This document shows positions 11,146 to 21,756 of a stretch of DNA of 64,000 nt, in pieces (positions within the stretch are counted from its first letter, which is position 1; every line of letters starts with the position of its first letter). A program made the position numbers and the translations under genes. Below the pieces are notes generated by a model. That model was not told the DNA's origin, searched no databases, and saw only the letters and a program-made list of their open reading frames with translations. The DNA comes from Plantago major (taxonomy: Eukaryota; Streptophyta; Magnoliopsida; Lamiales; Plantaginaceae). The DNA lies in contig CM048841.1 in the NCBI GenBank assembly GCA_026545765.1, positions 8,506,145 through 8,570,144 on the forward strand, written 5' to 3'.

Positions 11146-13629
11146 TGTAACGCCCCGACTTTTGGGTTTTTAAAAGGAGTAAATTTCAGTCGGGACGTCG
11201 GGCAAAGAGCCGAAACGTTTAGTGAAACATGGGAAGTTACAGAAAACCTTTCGTTCGCAGTTGCTGGAATAAAAAATATATTTTATTCAGCAAATAAAAC
11301 CACAAGATTTCAACATTCTTTTCTTTAAATATACACAATATATCGGGGAAATGACATGAGTTTTTGAAAAAGACAATAAGACACTATTTTCATTGACAAA
11401 AATCCCAAATCCCAACTACACACTTAGTTTGCTGAGTTTATCGGTTGTTCATTCTTCTCCGCATCTCATCTACAAGGAAGGGAATAAAAACAAGTGTGAG
11501 AAAAACCTCAGTGAGTGTTCAAAGATTTTCGTGTGAAGTTTTCATTAAAATCATAATAATAAAAAAAAAAAACAAGAGCATAAAATAGAAAATACTTTCA
11601 ATAACATGTATTTTTCGTAAAAACATTATATCATGCCGCTCCTTATAACCCCACAGTAAAACAGGCCTTATGTCTCCCTGATAGTCGATCAAACTATCCA
11701 GTCAGGACCCTGCCATGGTACAGGGGTGGAATTCTACGACCCAACTAAATCAGTGAAGGCTCTATCACTCGATTTAAAGGGAATGGGCAAAGGAAACCGA
11801 CAAGTAGCTCGCCAGACACAACTGACCAAACTACAAGCCAATTAACCTGAACCAAACGTACGTATCTTTCTTGAACCGTCAATCAAAACAAAATAAAAAT
11901 CATGTATGTAAAAAATATATAAATCTTTCAAAATCAGCGGAAGCATGCAAAAACTCTTTCGTGATTTGATTTTTATGCAATAGGACGTGCGTTTTGAAAA
12001 CCATGCAATACTTATATATAATTTTGAAAACATATTAAAATACCTTCCAGGTTTTGAAAATTATACATATATATAGTTTTGTAGAGCACTCACAATTGAA
12101 GGTTAGGAAGAGCAAGAACCATGAAAGTACTTGCAAGAAGAACAAGCTACAAACTTGAAAGAAAAAGATAGTACTTGAAGACTTTTTGGAAGAAAATGCC
12201 CAAAACGTTTTTGGACAAATGAGGGCTAGAAAAAGAGGGTATTTATAGGGTTGATTGAGTGAAGATCAAAGGGTTGAAGAGCTAAAAATAAAGGCAATTT
12301 AAATGGCTTAAATTGCACTTAAAACTCATGATAAAACCAACAATAAAAGTGCCAACATAAGAGAGGCCAATCAATTTCTTTTCCAAACATTTAAACACAA
12401 TAACTAATGATAAATAATCATATTTTAGTTGGGAAAAGGTTCAAAAACGTTTTTGGTATCACATAGGTCATTTGTACACAAAAATAAAATGTGACACACA
12501 AAAAATGCAACACTTAGAGCAATTAAATTGAACTCACAATTAGACATGCATATGTAACAATTAAACTCAAAATATTGAACATGCATAGGCAATATCACAC
12601 TAGACATGCATAAGTAACATGAAAATAAACATTAAAGACAAATGAAAATAAAATGTAATTACGATCAAACAAAGCTGAAACATAGCATGAAACATTAGAC
12701 ATTACAGGCAACCTTTCGTACCGTAACATGAATAAGAAAGAAAAATATTTTATTCATTAAAGAAACCTCAAGTTACCAAACTCTTGTATTTTGAAATACA
12801 TGAATATAAAATAACACTTTAATTTCAAAACATTAAGAGAGCCCCACACACATAAGACATGCATGTACATTACATAATTCAAAAGTGACTCTTCACATTA
12901 TAAATCAATTAAACAACATATATAATTAGCTTGTATTGAATTAGTTAATTAAAAAGAAAACTCTTCACATAAATCATCAATAAAGCACATACATAAAGAC
13001 TTGTATTCATTAGAACACTTTACATTATTCATCAATAAAGCACATACATAAAGACTTACATTTAAATAAGATAATTAAAAAGACTCTTAGACTTCTTCTA
13101 ACTTAACTAATATTAATATAACATATAATGAATTCACATGAAGGCAATTGAAGTTAATCTTTAAATCTAATCAAGCCACACAAATAATGACATACATTAA
13201 AATACATAATTAAAATGGCATTCTTCACACTATACATCATTCAAAGCAAACAAATAAAGTATTGAATTAAGCTAGACAATTAAAAAGAAGTCTTGGCACA
13301 TTAATCAATCATAAAGATAAATTTAGGAGAGGTCATTCCAATTATTTTAAAATAATTACACCAACAAATTAAAGGATAAAATAATCACATTTTTAAGTAG
13401 GAAAATACACCAAAAATAATTTCTCTTTTTTAAAAAAAGTACAAAATAAATAATCACACATATTACAAATTGAAAAGTTACATAGACTTTTAAAACAAAT
13501 AATAAACATCTAAAATAATAACACAATCAATTAAAATAATTCAAATATATTTTCGTACAAATACACTTACACAAGTTAAAGCATGCAAGGGCAAAAATAA
13601 TAAGTTACGTCAAAATCTGGGGTGTCACA
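11146..13629 (-). repeat. 5' LTR of the non-autonomous element
   Basis: This 2,484-bp LTR has TGTGACACC/GGCGTTACA ends on the minus strand and a TATA box at 12239-12248 (CTATAAATAC). The predicted start near 12210 leaves about 1.4 kb of U3 and 1.06 kb of R/U5. This is unusually long compared with the 0.86-kb interior. Confidence 0.88.
12239..12248 (-). promoter_or_regulatory. TATA box in the right LTR
   Basis: CTATAAATAC on the minus strand, the likely promoter element for the full-length transcript of the non-autonomous element. Supported by its identical copy at the matching place in the other LTR. Confidence 0.6.
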
Positions 13630-13634
13630 AACAT

Positions 13635-13935
13635 CCTTCACTTTTTCTCTTGTTGTTCTTCTTCCATTTACTTTTACGTATAATCCAGGCATCAATTTTG
13701 GTTCACTAAGGGCAGCTAGTTTGAGCGACTGGTTGTTTGGTTCTTCCATTATACCAAGAGCAGCTAGTTTGTGCGACTAGTTGATTGGTTCTTCCATTAA
13801 TTGTATCCTGGGAAACAAGCGGTTCTGATTCATCAATGTTTGATCTACTTGTAAAAGTCATTACTTGCCCATCAATAATAGCCTTTAAAACATTTGAAGA
13901 AACTGATGTAATTTGAAGATGAACTATTAGCTTGA
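13635..13935 (-). pseudogene. Coding-like stretch with internal repeats, split by the LTR element
   Basis: I do not recognise this. On the minus strand an open frame runs from an ATG near 13860 (MTFTSRSNIDESEPLVSQ) to a stop near 13710. A second frame reads GLYVKVNGRRTTREKVKDV up to the LTR insertion at 13,634 and stays open for about 35 codons beyond 7808. A 45-48-bp unit (AGCTAGTTTGTGCGACTAGTT) occurs at about 13709 and 13752 and again at 14766, beyond the hAT-like end. A TATA box and CT-rich leader lie upstream. It could be the 5' part of a small host gene or of a hAT transposase gene. Confidence 0.35.
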
Positions 13936-14152
13936 AAAGTTAAAAATACAAAAAAAACGAATGTATACGGTACTAGACAAAAAAAAAAATTCGGAATAAA
14001 CTCAAACACGAAAGTTGAATTTTGAAAATACAAAAGACTTCGGCTTGTATGTAGAGATTCAGAAATTAGAAGAGATTCAAGAGAGTAGGGAATTAAGAAA
14101 AGAGAGTAGAAGATTAAGAAGAGAGAGTGTGATGAGGAAGAAAGAAACTCAC

Positions 14153-14162
14153 CTATTTATAG
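14153..14162 (-). promoter_or_regulatory. TATA box of the unrecognised minus-strand transcript
   Basis: CTATAAATAG on the minus strand, followed about 25-100 bp downstream by a pyrimidine-rich leader (repeated CTCTCTTCTT, about 14060-14130). This layout is typical of a plant Pol II promoter. It would serve the coding-like stretch at 13635-13935. Support is positional only. Confidence 0.5.
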
Positions 14163-14504
14163 ATGAGAGAGTTGTAGATTGTGAGTAGCCAATGTTCATC
14201 TCAACGGAAAGAAGAAAGTCTCGCTCAAAGTTCTTCAGCCAACGGTCGACTCGACAGTAATCATTAATTCATGTCATGACCGTTGTTAATTGATTGATAT
14301 CAATCAGAATTCTGAAAATGAAAAATGAAATAAAGAAAGAAAGAAAGAAGGAAGAGGCGCAGGAGAGAAAAAAGAGTTTGGTGTGGAGGCTGCTTGTGGA
14401 GGAATTGGATGAAGAAGAGAAAACCCTACTGGGGCTTTTGGGCTTAACTTCCCAATTGGACTTGGACAAAATAGACTATAAATCCAAAAATAACATCTAA
14501 ATGG

Positions 14505-14757
14505 AACGGTCCTTACCGGGCTAAACGGATCGGGCCTTACAGGTTCACGGGCTTATCCGGTCCCGGGCCGGTCCGTGCTGGGCTGGCGATTTTAACCGAT
14601 TACGGGTCGGGCCTCCAAAACAAAGGCCCTATGGCCCACATAACTTAAATGTACATGGGACGGTCAGGGCCAAATATTAAACGGCCGGGTTGTGTCGGTT
14701 TTTAAGTGGGCCGAGCCATGCCGGGCTGTTCTGCGACCGGCCCAAATAACACCTCTA
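14505..14757 (-). mobile_element. hAT-like transposon end (GC-rich subterminal region)
   Basis: Read on the minus strand the segment starts TAGAGGTGTTATTTGGGCC and continues with repeated GGGCC/GGCCC/CCCGG motifs. This is the layout of many plant hAT ends: a short TIR like TAGRGGTG and a subterminal region dense in GGCCC/CGGGCC. I could not find the matching opposite end or an 8-bp duplication, so it may be one end of an element that includes the promoter and coding-like stretch to its left, or a lone fragment. Confidence 0.5.
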
Positions 14758-15440
14758 ATCAAGGGTAGCTAGTTTGTGCGACTAGTTCTTTGGTTTTTTC
14801 ATTGTAATCAAAACAAGCTTCTGTTGATCACTCCAAGCACCGTAGGTGAGGGCATGTAACTATTTTAAGAAAAATGTGCAAGTACAATTAGATTTTTATT
14901 CAAAGGCGCTTTGTTAGTATCATTTTCGTGCATCATTATCTTTGATTATAATCCATAGGAACTAGCAATAACAAAAATCAGGTTTACCCCAGAATATTTT
15001 GTAAGTTGTGTGTTGTTTGATACCAATTGAGCGTTGTATAACATACGACCTAAACGTTCACGTAACAGTTTGAACTCTCATATCATGCTTTCGTAAAGAG
15101 TTAATCCGGATGGTTTATAAGTTATAACAAAATAACAAAATTATAACATATGAATAGTACGTACATATGTTTGCAGTGTAGACAAGGGCCACAGGTTGTT
15201 TCCATACCTATCCTAGAAGTGATAATTCTGGAAAAAGCAAGCCAATTTGATACAACTAAAATCAAGCAAGAAAATGAATACAGATTTTGAACTCTTTACA
15301 GCAGGAGAGTAATGAGTTTGCAACATGTAGAACAAACCACGCATAGATTCTTTCTTTACACGCCTACTAATCAACAACTTCCCAAGTGAACCTGGTAAGA
15401 TCATACAGTATACAAGCCAAAACGAAACTTGACACAAATA
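14758..15440. other. Spacer and 3' flank of the nitrate transporter gene
   Basis: It starts with a third copy of the AGCTAGTTTGTGCGACTAGTT unit (near 14766). From about 15200 to 15440 it is the likely 3' UTR of the minus-strand transporter gene. No canonical AATAAA signal is obvious on the minus strand, which is common in plants. Nothing else recognised. Confidence 0.5.
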
Positions 15441-17122
15441 TTAGAACGCTCTCGGCGTCTGGTCAGCTGGTGTGGGCGCTGATCCGATCTTTTTACCCCG
15501 TTCGCTTCTGCTGTTCTCTGAGAATTTCAAGCTAGCATTGTGATATCCCATTTCCTTCTCAGCTGCACTCCATTCAGACATGTAGTAATCCTCTTCCGTT
15601 ACGCCTTTAGAAGACGGACCACAGAACATTCCTCCCCATTGTGGGAAATAGATCAATGCGATCAATAGAGTACAACATATGATCATCACTCCCATCAGAG
15701 TTAGCCCTGTTTCCGTCGAGTATCTTGTTCCTCTGAAGAAAATCACTTGTGTAAGTACCGCACCAACGTTTCCACCACCACCAGTCATCCCAGATATGAT
15801 CCCAAGAGACCTAGTTGTATAAACCGAACAAATTGAGAAACCAGTTAATTAGATCAGATTTAAGTAGTCATTTGCAAACACTCACTAACTTGATTTTCAG
15901 CATATAACGAGCTACAAAACAACTAATATGAATGTATGATCATATAAGGACTGGAGTTGTAAAAAGTATACCTTCTTGAAACAAAAGGAACAACGCCAAA
16001 TGTAAGGCCACAAGCAGCTTGAACAAACACCGAAAAGATGAGCATGACAGTAATCGATACGCCCAAAGATCCAACTCTCCCTAAAAGTATACAGAACACT
16101 CCTCCTAAAGCTTGGACTATAAACAATGTCCACAACCTCCCTCTCATTCCGAACTTCTTGGCCATTATATCTGACAAGATCCCTCCTCCAGGCCTAGAGA
16201 ACAGATTTGCCAAGCCGAAACTAGCTGCAATGATTCCAGAAGTGTGGAGATTCACATTGAACCTGTCGTAAAAGTACTGCGCGATGATGTTGTCTATTGT
16301 AAGTTCCACCCCGAAACAATAACCATAAGTCAATGCCAAAATCCATCCTCTATAGTTCGTTATCGCGTGGTAAAAAACTTGCGAAAAATTGTCCTTGTGC
16401 TTCTCCCCGGACTTGTGAAGCTGCGAGTAGTTCCCGTCTGGCAGATCCTGTCCGAGGAAGAAGATTCCGTACGCGGACAGGGTTTGGAACAGGGCAGGTA
16501 TGAAGAACGCGATTCTCCAAGCTGTGAATTGCGTAGAGCCGATGCCTTTGTGAATCAAATTGAAAACCAAAGGCATGATCAGCTGCGTCGCGCCACCGCC
16601 TAGATTTCCCCATCCGCCTGACAAACCATTCGCCGTTCCAACCACACGTCCTGCGAACAAGGAGCTCATCCAGAACTGCGTCGACACGAATGTTGCTAAC
16701 GAAAAACCGGTGAAGAATCGGACAAGTAGAAACGAATTCGCATCGTGTGCTAAGGCGGTGCAATAAACTGCAGGCGCGGTTATTAGCGTTAGCGCCGACG
16801 AGGCCAGGCGAGGGCCGAACAGGTCACAAGCCGTTCCCATAGCGACACGAGCGAACACCGCGCCCGAAACCGCTGCGATTCCGGCGTTTCCGATATCCGT
16901 GGCCGTGAGGTTGAGATTGTCGCGAATGATCGGAAGGAGAGGCGGGGCTGCGAAAGTGGACACGAAGCACGCGAAGAACGAAATCCAGGAGAGGTGGAAT
17001 GCTCTCATGTGAGGGGCCGCGAACGAGAAGACGCGGAACTCGGTGGCCTTATGCTCGGAATCGACTGGAAGCGCAAACTTGGTTTGGTTAGCATCATCTG
17101 CTGTACCTTTAGAGATCTCCAT
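15441..17122 (-). CDS. NRT2.5: High-affinity nitrate transporter, NRT2.5-type (two exons)
   Basis: Predicted 506-residue MFS nitrate/proton symporter of the NNP family, acting at the plasma membrane; the family usually needs the partner NAR2/NRT3. Exon 1 is 17122-15972, exon 2 is 15810-15441. Visible features: the N-terminal KFALPVDSEHKAT block (15-27), MFS loop GTACDLFGPR (96-105), nitrate signature GGWGNLGGGATQ (169-180), GQDLPDG (224-230), SRPGGG (309-314) and second signature GMTGGGGNVGAVLTQ (391-405), with about 12 membrane segments. Arg92 and Arg310 match the substrate-binding arginines of fungal NrtA. The block FCGPSSKGVTEEDYY and the short N-terminus fit NRT2.5 better than NRT2.1 (about 530 residues). 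The C-tail SRSERGKK places Ser486 where NRT2.1 has its phosphorylated serine. An in-frame TAG four codons upstream supports the start. No breaks seen; the only clear host gene here. NRT2.5 genes are typically induced by nitrogen starvation; nothing here tests that. Confidence 0.95.
15811..15971 (-). other. Intron of the nitrate transporter gene
   Basis: This 161-bp AT-rich intron starts GTATAC after TCAAGAAG and ends CTAG before GTCTCTTGG. It splits the codon of Arg384 (AG|G), and the join keeps the conserved VSRRSLGIISG block in frame. The GT-AG ends and the conserved protein sequence on both sides make the boundaries secure. Confidence 0.92.
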
Positions 17123-17219
17123 TTCTCTTGGCTAAAGAGAGTATTACTGTATTAAGTAAGCTTGGTTCTTGCTTTATGTGTAGGAAAGGAGATGGTAGTG
17201 AATGGAACCTTTAGAGGGT

Positions 17220-17229
17220 TTATATAGGT
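17220..17229 (-). promoter_or_regulatory. TATA box of the nitrate transporter gene
   Basis: The minus strand reads CCTATATAAACCC around this site, about 100 bp upstream of the ATG at 17122. A start near 17190 would give a short leader of about 70 nt, normal for a plant gene. Confidence 0.7.
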
Positions 17230-17239
17230 GTACGAATCT

Positions 17240-18785
17240 TGGTTATGACGTGATTAATATTGTAACTTTTCTTTTGGAAAAAGGACACAATTTTGTGAAG
17301 AATAGATTGCCGGAATTAGCATTGCATCAAAGTTGAATAAAGACAACCTGTGTCTTTGGAATTTAGGCAAAGTTTCAATGTCCTTTGTGTTGAATATACT
17401 TTGATGATTGTAATGTAAAAGAAGTGACCTTTTTTAAGGGTAAAATGAGAGTTCCAAAGGGCAAGAAAGTAGGAAGAATCGCCGAGTCTCAATGCTCATT
17501 TATTGTTTCACAGAGTGAAGGTAATAAAATTGATTCTTGGCATGTGTTTGGGGTGTGAAAGTCTGGTTTTAAATGTCTAGTGGTGTGTTAAGTTCAAAGG
17601 TTTCTGCGTTGGAGGAAAGTGATGTTTAAGGGTACGATTTGTTTCGTCCATTGACTTTGGAGGTGAAGCTAACTGACCAGGAATCCAAAGGGTCTGTATG
17701 GAATGTGCAACTGTTGACTTGTGTGAGATTCCTATTAGATTTTTCCAACTTGTTTCTGTAATGACAATAAAGCCCTCTTCTGCTGATTAGGTAGTTGTGT
17801 GCAATCTTCATTTGGTAAATGCTCATTGATAATCTTGTGTCATTTGTAATGAATTCTTATTATTGAAAACTATGAAAATTGAAACTACTCTTTAATCTTT
17901 ATCATAACAAAGTTCACTTCCTTTTCCGAGATCTGGCCAGTTGATTTGATAAAATTCAACAAAATGAAGTTGGTACTTCCTTTTGTAGGTAGTCCAAGGG
18001 AGGAGTACGGATATATGCAATCTTACCCCCTAGCTTCCAAATTCTTTGTAATAAGTTTGGAGTTTTAGTAGTTTGCACCCACAGCTTTTGTCCAATAAGG
18101 CAATTGATTTACTCTTGTCACAGGCCAAAGAATGACCGACTTTGATTACGTTTTAGGAACATTAAATTACTTGTGGCTCTGTTTTATATAGATTGTAACT
18201 CGTTACCCTTCATATTCTATAACATAACTGCCCCAAAATAAAAAATTCTGAATTCGCCCAAACAGATACTAAATGGGTTCGGTCCGTTTGGATACATTAT
18301 ATGCTTGTTACATGTAACTCACAATTTATTCGAATGTGTTTTTGCTGGTTCTGGGTTAAGAAGGAAAATTTAATACATTTCCATCTGTTCCTCTCAACCA
18401 GTTCAGTTTCTAAAGGTGTTTTGGTCATTTCACATTCTCGTATCTTGTCATTGGCAATTTAATAATATTGTTATACCAGCTGGATAGTATATAGTACGTG
18501 ATTCCCTTACTGAATATACTATAATGCAATTATGTTTTAAAAACAATTAGTGCATCTATTAAGTCGTCCCTCAGCTAGCTTGATTATTACGTGAAAACAA
18601 ATACGACTGGTTTAAGTCTAAGATAAGTTTTTACTGGTCCTCAGAGTTCGTAATTTTACATTATAAACAGCCAATTTCACGTAGTTATACAAAATACTTG
18701 ATGTTTATGTCCCAAATAGTCTAAGTTTGATGCCTTGTAAACCTTACTAGAGAACCTCCTTATTAAATTTCTTTAGAAAATTCTG
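17240..18785. other. Upstream region of the nitrate transporter gene
   Basis: About 1.5 kb of AT-rich sequence without ORFs worth calling or transposon ends. It should contain the transporter's regulatory sequence, but I cannot assign specific nitrogen-response sites by eye. Its right end is the decayed Tat LTR. Confidence 0.5.
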
Positions 18786-19141
18786 AAATAAGAGGTAGGG
18801 GGTTAGACCCTTTTAGGCCGGTTTGCCTCAGACAAACCGGACTTTAGATTTAACGTATTGAGGAGGTTGACCGAGTCAAGTTCGGGCCTCTCAATTCAGA
18901 TTTGTAGAGAGAGAAATATTGCAAGTGAATACTTACCTCCAAATTATAAGAGATGGTCCAAGAGACATGTAAGTATGTCCAATCAAATCATGATACGTGG
19001 ACGCCGGCCCAATCAGATCATGCCACATGGACGTTGGATCATGGTGGCGCTTGAAGGTCACGCGTCAGAGCCTCTTCACCAAGTAAGGTCGGGATTCCCA
19101 GGGTCGGGTTCCCTAGGATCGGTTCCTGGTGAAAAGTTATA

Positions 19142-19275
19142 CTCCCCCCGTTCCAAAGAAATCTTTCCGTTTTACTATTCTGTGGTCAACTGTCTTCGAC
19201 TTTGACCGCAAATTACTCTTAAACTATAATAGTAAATAATTTAATAAAATTATATAATGAAAATTTAATTAAGTT
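19142..19275 (+). mobile_element. Stowaway-like MITE fragment
   Basis: CTCCCCCCGTTCCAAAGAAA after TA matches the Stowaway (Tc1/mariner-type) MITE terminus CTCCCTCCGTYCC. The following ~130 bp are AT-rich as in Stowaway. The usual length is about 200-300 bp and the opposite inverted terminus is not visible, so it is one-ended. Confidence 0.6.
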
Positions 19276-19462
19276 TCCCTCTCCTAAGGTCGGAACCTTT
19301 TAAGGTCGGGGCCTTTATAGAGAAACCTCTCTTTGCTTGACAATAGTAAGGTTCGGATGTCCTTAGCGGGAAACCTTTGAAGGTAGGAACTTCTGAAGGG
19401 AACCTTCCTTTACTTTAACAATAATAAGATCCAGATGTTCTTAAGGGGCAACCTGTTTGGGG

Positions 19463-19745
19463 AAACATCTATTCTCTTGTTGAATGAAGACCCTCCTGAC
19501 TTGGTCAACTAGGGTCGGACTTATTTCCTCATATCATAAGTCCCCCAGTTTCCACGTATCTTGTAGAGATAGTTGTGGAACTCTATTTAAGGTCGGAACC
19601 TTTATAGGGAAACCTCCAAAAGAAACATCTATTCCTTTGCTGAGTGAAGACCCTCTTCACTTGGTCAACTAGGGTCGTACCCATTTCCTCATATTATAAG
19701 TCCCCCAGTTTCCAAGTATATTGTAAAGATAGTTGTGCAACTCTA
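19463..19745 (-). repeat. Direct duplication of LTR edge plus polypurine tract in the old Tat
   Basis: A unit of about 122 bp occurs at about 19463-19585 and 19624-19745. Both run from AAACATCTATTC through TTGGTCAACTAGGGTCG and AAGTCCCCCAGTTTCCA to AACTCTA. They are about 90% alike. Each contains the reverse complement of a Tat polypurine tract, so the element had two tract/LTR junctions in series. Confidence 0.75.
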
Positions 19746-20032
19746 AAGTAATTTGAAATATCAATTTTTTTTTTAAAGTAGCCGAACTCCATGCATATTG
19801 ATGATGCTTGTCTGAGTGAACCTATTTGTTATGTTCACCTTATTTGACCGATGCTTATAGTCTTTCTTGTCACCAAAATGTTCCTGCCATTCTTCTTACT
19901 TCCTTGTCTCCTATCCATTTTCCATCAAGTTGACTAATCTTGCTTTATTTCCCGATTGTGACCGATCTCATTTTGTCCTTATTCCAAATAAACACTCGAA
20001 CTTCCATAAATCCAATTTTTGTATTTTGGTTC

Positions 20033-20621
20033 TGATATATACAAATGAGTCCCCTCTCACTAATCTGCGACTTAGGAAGACTTGGAGATAATCTGTCACA
20101 CTCTCTTGACCAAAGCCAAGGATTCGGACCGACCCTACCCAAACAGGTCCGACCATGTGCCTCAGCACTAACTATGAGAACTACTCACTAGGGGACAGAA
20201 AGATAGAAATCGCCGACCTGACTGGGAGCCGACCTCCTAAAGGTCTCAGGCCACTGCGTTATCTAAACACGCCACCTTACAATGACTATACGTGTCACAA
20301 GGTGATTGATCCGACTAACCTCCGACCAACTGTCGGAAAGGTCAGAGGCCTGTCTCCCGGAACATCGCCTATAAATACAATGGCATATACTCCCATTTAA
20401 GTAAGTTACCTACCACAAATATACTTCTCTCTAACCTACTCCGCTCCATTTTGTCCGACTAGGTGTGTTAAATCATACGATCGGTTTGTCCTAGGCAAAC
20501 CGGCTAAAAAGGGTCTAACACCCTACCTTATTTTGCAGGTCCAGGTTCTATTCCGAGGCTCTAAGTGCGTTCTCTTTGCCTAACCTAAGCTTAGGGACTT
20601 AACCGTTTTTATACCACATCA
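20033..20621 (+). repeat. 5' LTR of the Tat element
   Basis: A 589-bp LTR with TGAT/ATCA ends. It matches the 3' LTR over most of its length, but the 3' copy has about 75 bp of extra sequence near 47370-47450 and the 5' copy has short segments missing from the 3' copy (near 20315 and 20480). A likely promoter is TATAAATAC (about 20370-20380). Confidence 0.9.
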
Positions 20622-20624
20622 TAT

Positions 20625-20644
20625 TGGCGCCGTCTGTGGGAAGG
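20625..20644 (+). other. Primer-binding site of the Tat element
   Basis: TGGCGCCGTCTGTGGGAAGG lies three bases after the LTR. A TGGCGCCGTCTGTGGGRA primer site is characteristic of Tat-type plant gypsy elements. I have not matched it to a specific tRNA. Confidence 0.8.
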
Positions 20645-20657
20645 TTTAGGAAAAGTC

Positions 20658-21049
20658 ATGGTTCAAAGGCAAGCTCGAAAGAGCAACCCCGGAGGCAACT
20701 CTAGAGCCTCGGCATCTGAAGTAGATCCAGAACTCCTAGGTCGAACAAGGAGTTCAGCACCAGTAGCTCTGATCCCCGGCGATCGCAACATTCCCGAGCA
20801 TGATCCACGAGATGGCACTCACGCATCTGTCTCTAGCGAGGCTAGAAATCCGGGACCAAATGTCACCCTAGGAAATGCCCCTATCTTACAATTGCCTGTG
20901 CCTCTCCAGCCATAGCCTCTGACCGACCCTGCATTGGTCGGACTGACCGAAGCCCAAGTTCAGTACATCCTCTCTGCCATGCAAGCCGGGAACCCGACGA
21001 CCGTTAGCCTCCAAGTCCTGGCCCCTCCAGGATACACTCAACATGCCAC
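20658..21049 (+). mobile_element. Tat gag N-terminal region
   Basis: The reading frame starts ATG at 20658 (MVQRQARKSNPGG), 13 bp after the primer site. It is basic and low in complexity, like Tat gag N-termini, and continues through LTEAQVQYILSAMQAGN (near 20946-20996). The segment stops where the Athila-type LTR begins at 21050. Broken fossil. Confidence 0.7.
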
Positions 21050-21359
21050 TGATGTGTCGGTTTTATACCGTCTCATTTGGTCTTTTTCACCGTCTTTTTG
21101 TCATCCTTGAGCATAATTTTATTTAGTTTTCCTAGAGTATTTTTACTTGTTTTGTTCTTTATGTGTTTTGTAGATATTTGGCTAAACCGCACTAATGGAG
21201 GGCAAAATGGTATATTTTATATGCATCTACAAGTTATGGAGTTCCAATGCCTCGTATGGATGCTAGAAGTAGAGCGGGAAGGCCAAAATATCGAGAATCG
21301 GAGTAAAAAAGGCGTCGAAGGGCAAAACAGTCAATCCAGAAGAAGCTGGCGATGCCAGT

Positions 21360-21445
21360 TATCTAATCGGCGACGCCAAGAATCTTTCACGCCAGCTTTT
21401 GATTAATCGGCGACGCTTATTTTTCCAATCGGCGATGCCGCTTTT
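21360..21445 (+). repeat. Repeated AATCGGCGACGC motif in LTR A
   Basis: AATCGGCGACGC or close variants occur at about 21366, 21405 and 21427, with GGCGATGCC near 21348, interleaved with ACGCCAGCTTTT-like segments. It parallels the GC-rich palindromic blocks in the other Athila LTRs of this window and may be a lineage-wide U3 feature. Confidence 0.6.
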
Positions 21446-21756
21446 CTTTTCACCGATGTCTGCGATTTTGTTTCCTAATTCGTTTCAGACTTCGTTTTCT
21501 TTTCCTTGTATTACTAAACATCGGGATTTATTGTTTCATATCAATTCTATTGTGAAGAACAATACTTTGCTCTAGAGCTAGACCTAGTTTTCAAGGTAAT
21601 TACCCGATTTCGAGGTAATTGAACTGTTTTTCCTTGTAATTCGAATATTGACAGTGATTGGGAGATTATCTACACAGCTTTTGCATCGATTCATTTTCGT
21701 TCTTCAATTTCTACCTAGGGTTTGTGACAATGAAGGGTAAAATTGTATCAATTCTC

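Larger units (their letters stand above)
7813..13629 (-). mobile_element. Non-autonomous LTR retrotransposon with giant LTRs, looks recent
   Basis: Two nearly identical direct repeats (7813-10287 and 11146-13629) flank an 858-bp interior. On the minus strand each LTR starts TGTGACACCCC and ends GGGGCGTTACA. AACAT lies on both outer sides (7808-7812, 13630-13634), a perfect target duplication. A primer site lies at the right inner edge and a polypurine tract at the left, so the element reads leftward. The interior has no gag or pol, so the element would depend on enzymes from a relative. The LTR start resembles Ty3/gypsy chromovirus (Tekay/Del) LTRs, but the primer site is tRNA-Met type, which both superfamilies use. 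The LTRs differ by roughly 1-2% by eye, suggesting insertion within about the last million years. Confidence 0.9.
18791..20027 (-). mobile_element. Decayed Tat-lineage LTR and 3' end, host of the younger Tat
   Basis: At 18791-18840 the plus strand resembles the reverse complement of the younger Tat LTR (GGTTAGACCCTTTT, CCGGTTTGCC, ACAAACCG), so this is a related LTR on the minus strand. At about 19535-19555 and 19695-19715, ATCATAAGTCCCCCAGTTTCC is the reverse complement of the polypurine tract/LTR edge seen before 47282. The piece therefore runs from R/U5 through U3 into the interior. It is interrupted by a Stowaway-like MITE fragment and contains a duplicated tract segment. It is strongly diverged and probably the oldest layer of the nest. 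Confidence 0.65.

Noticed and set aside
14294-14500. Lys/Glu-rich plus-strand frame next to the hAT-like end
   Set aside because: Low-complexity purine stretch (GAAAGAAAGAAAGAAGGAAG); better read as the leader of a minus-strand unit.
17626-17826. Minus-strand frame upstream of the nitrate transporter
   Set aside because: 66 codons, no homology pattern, AT-rich promoter region; treated as chance.
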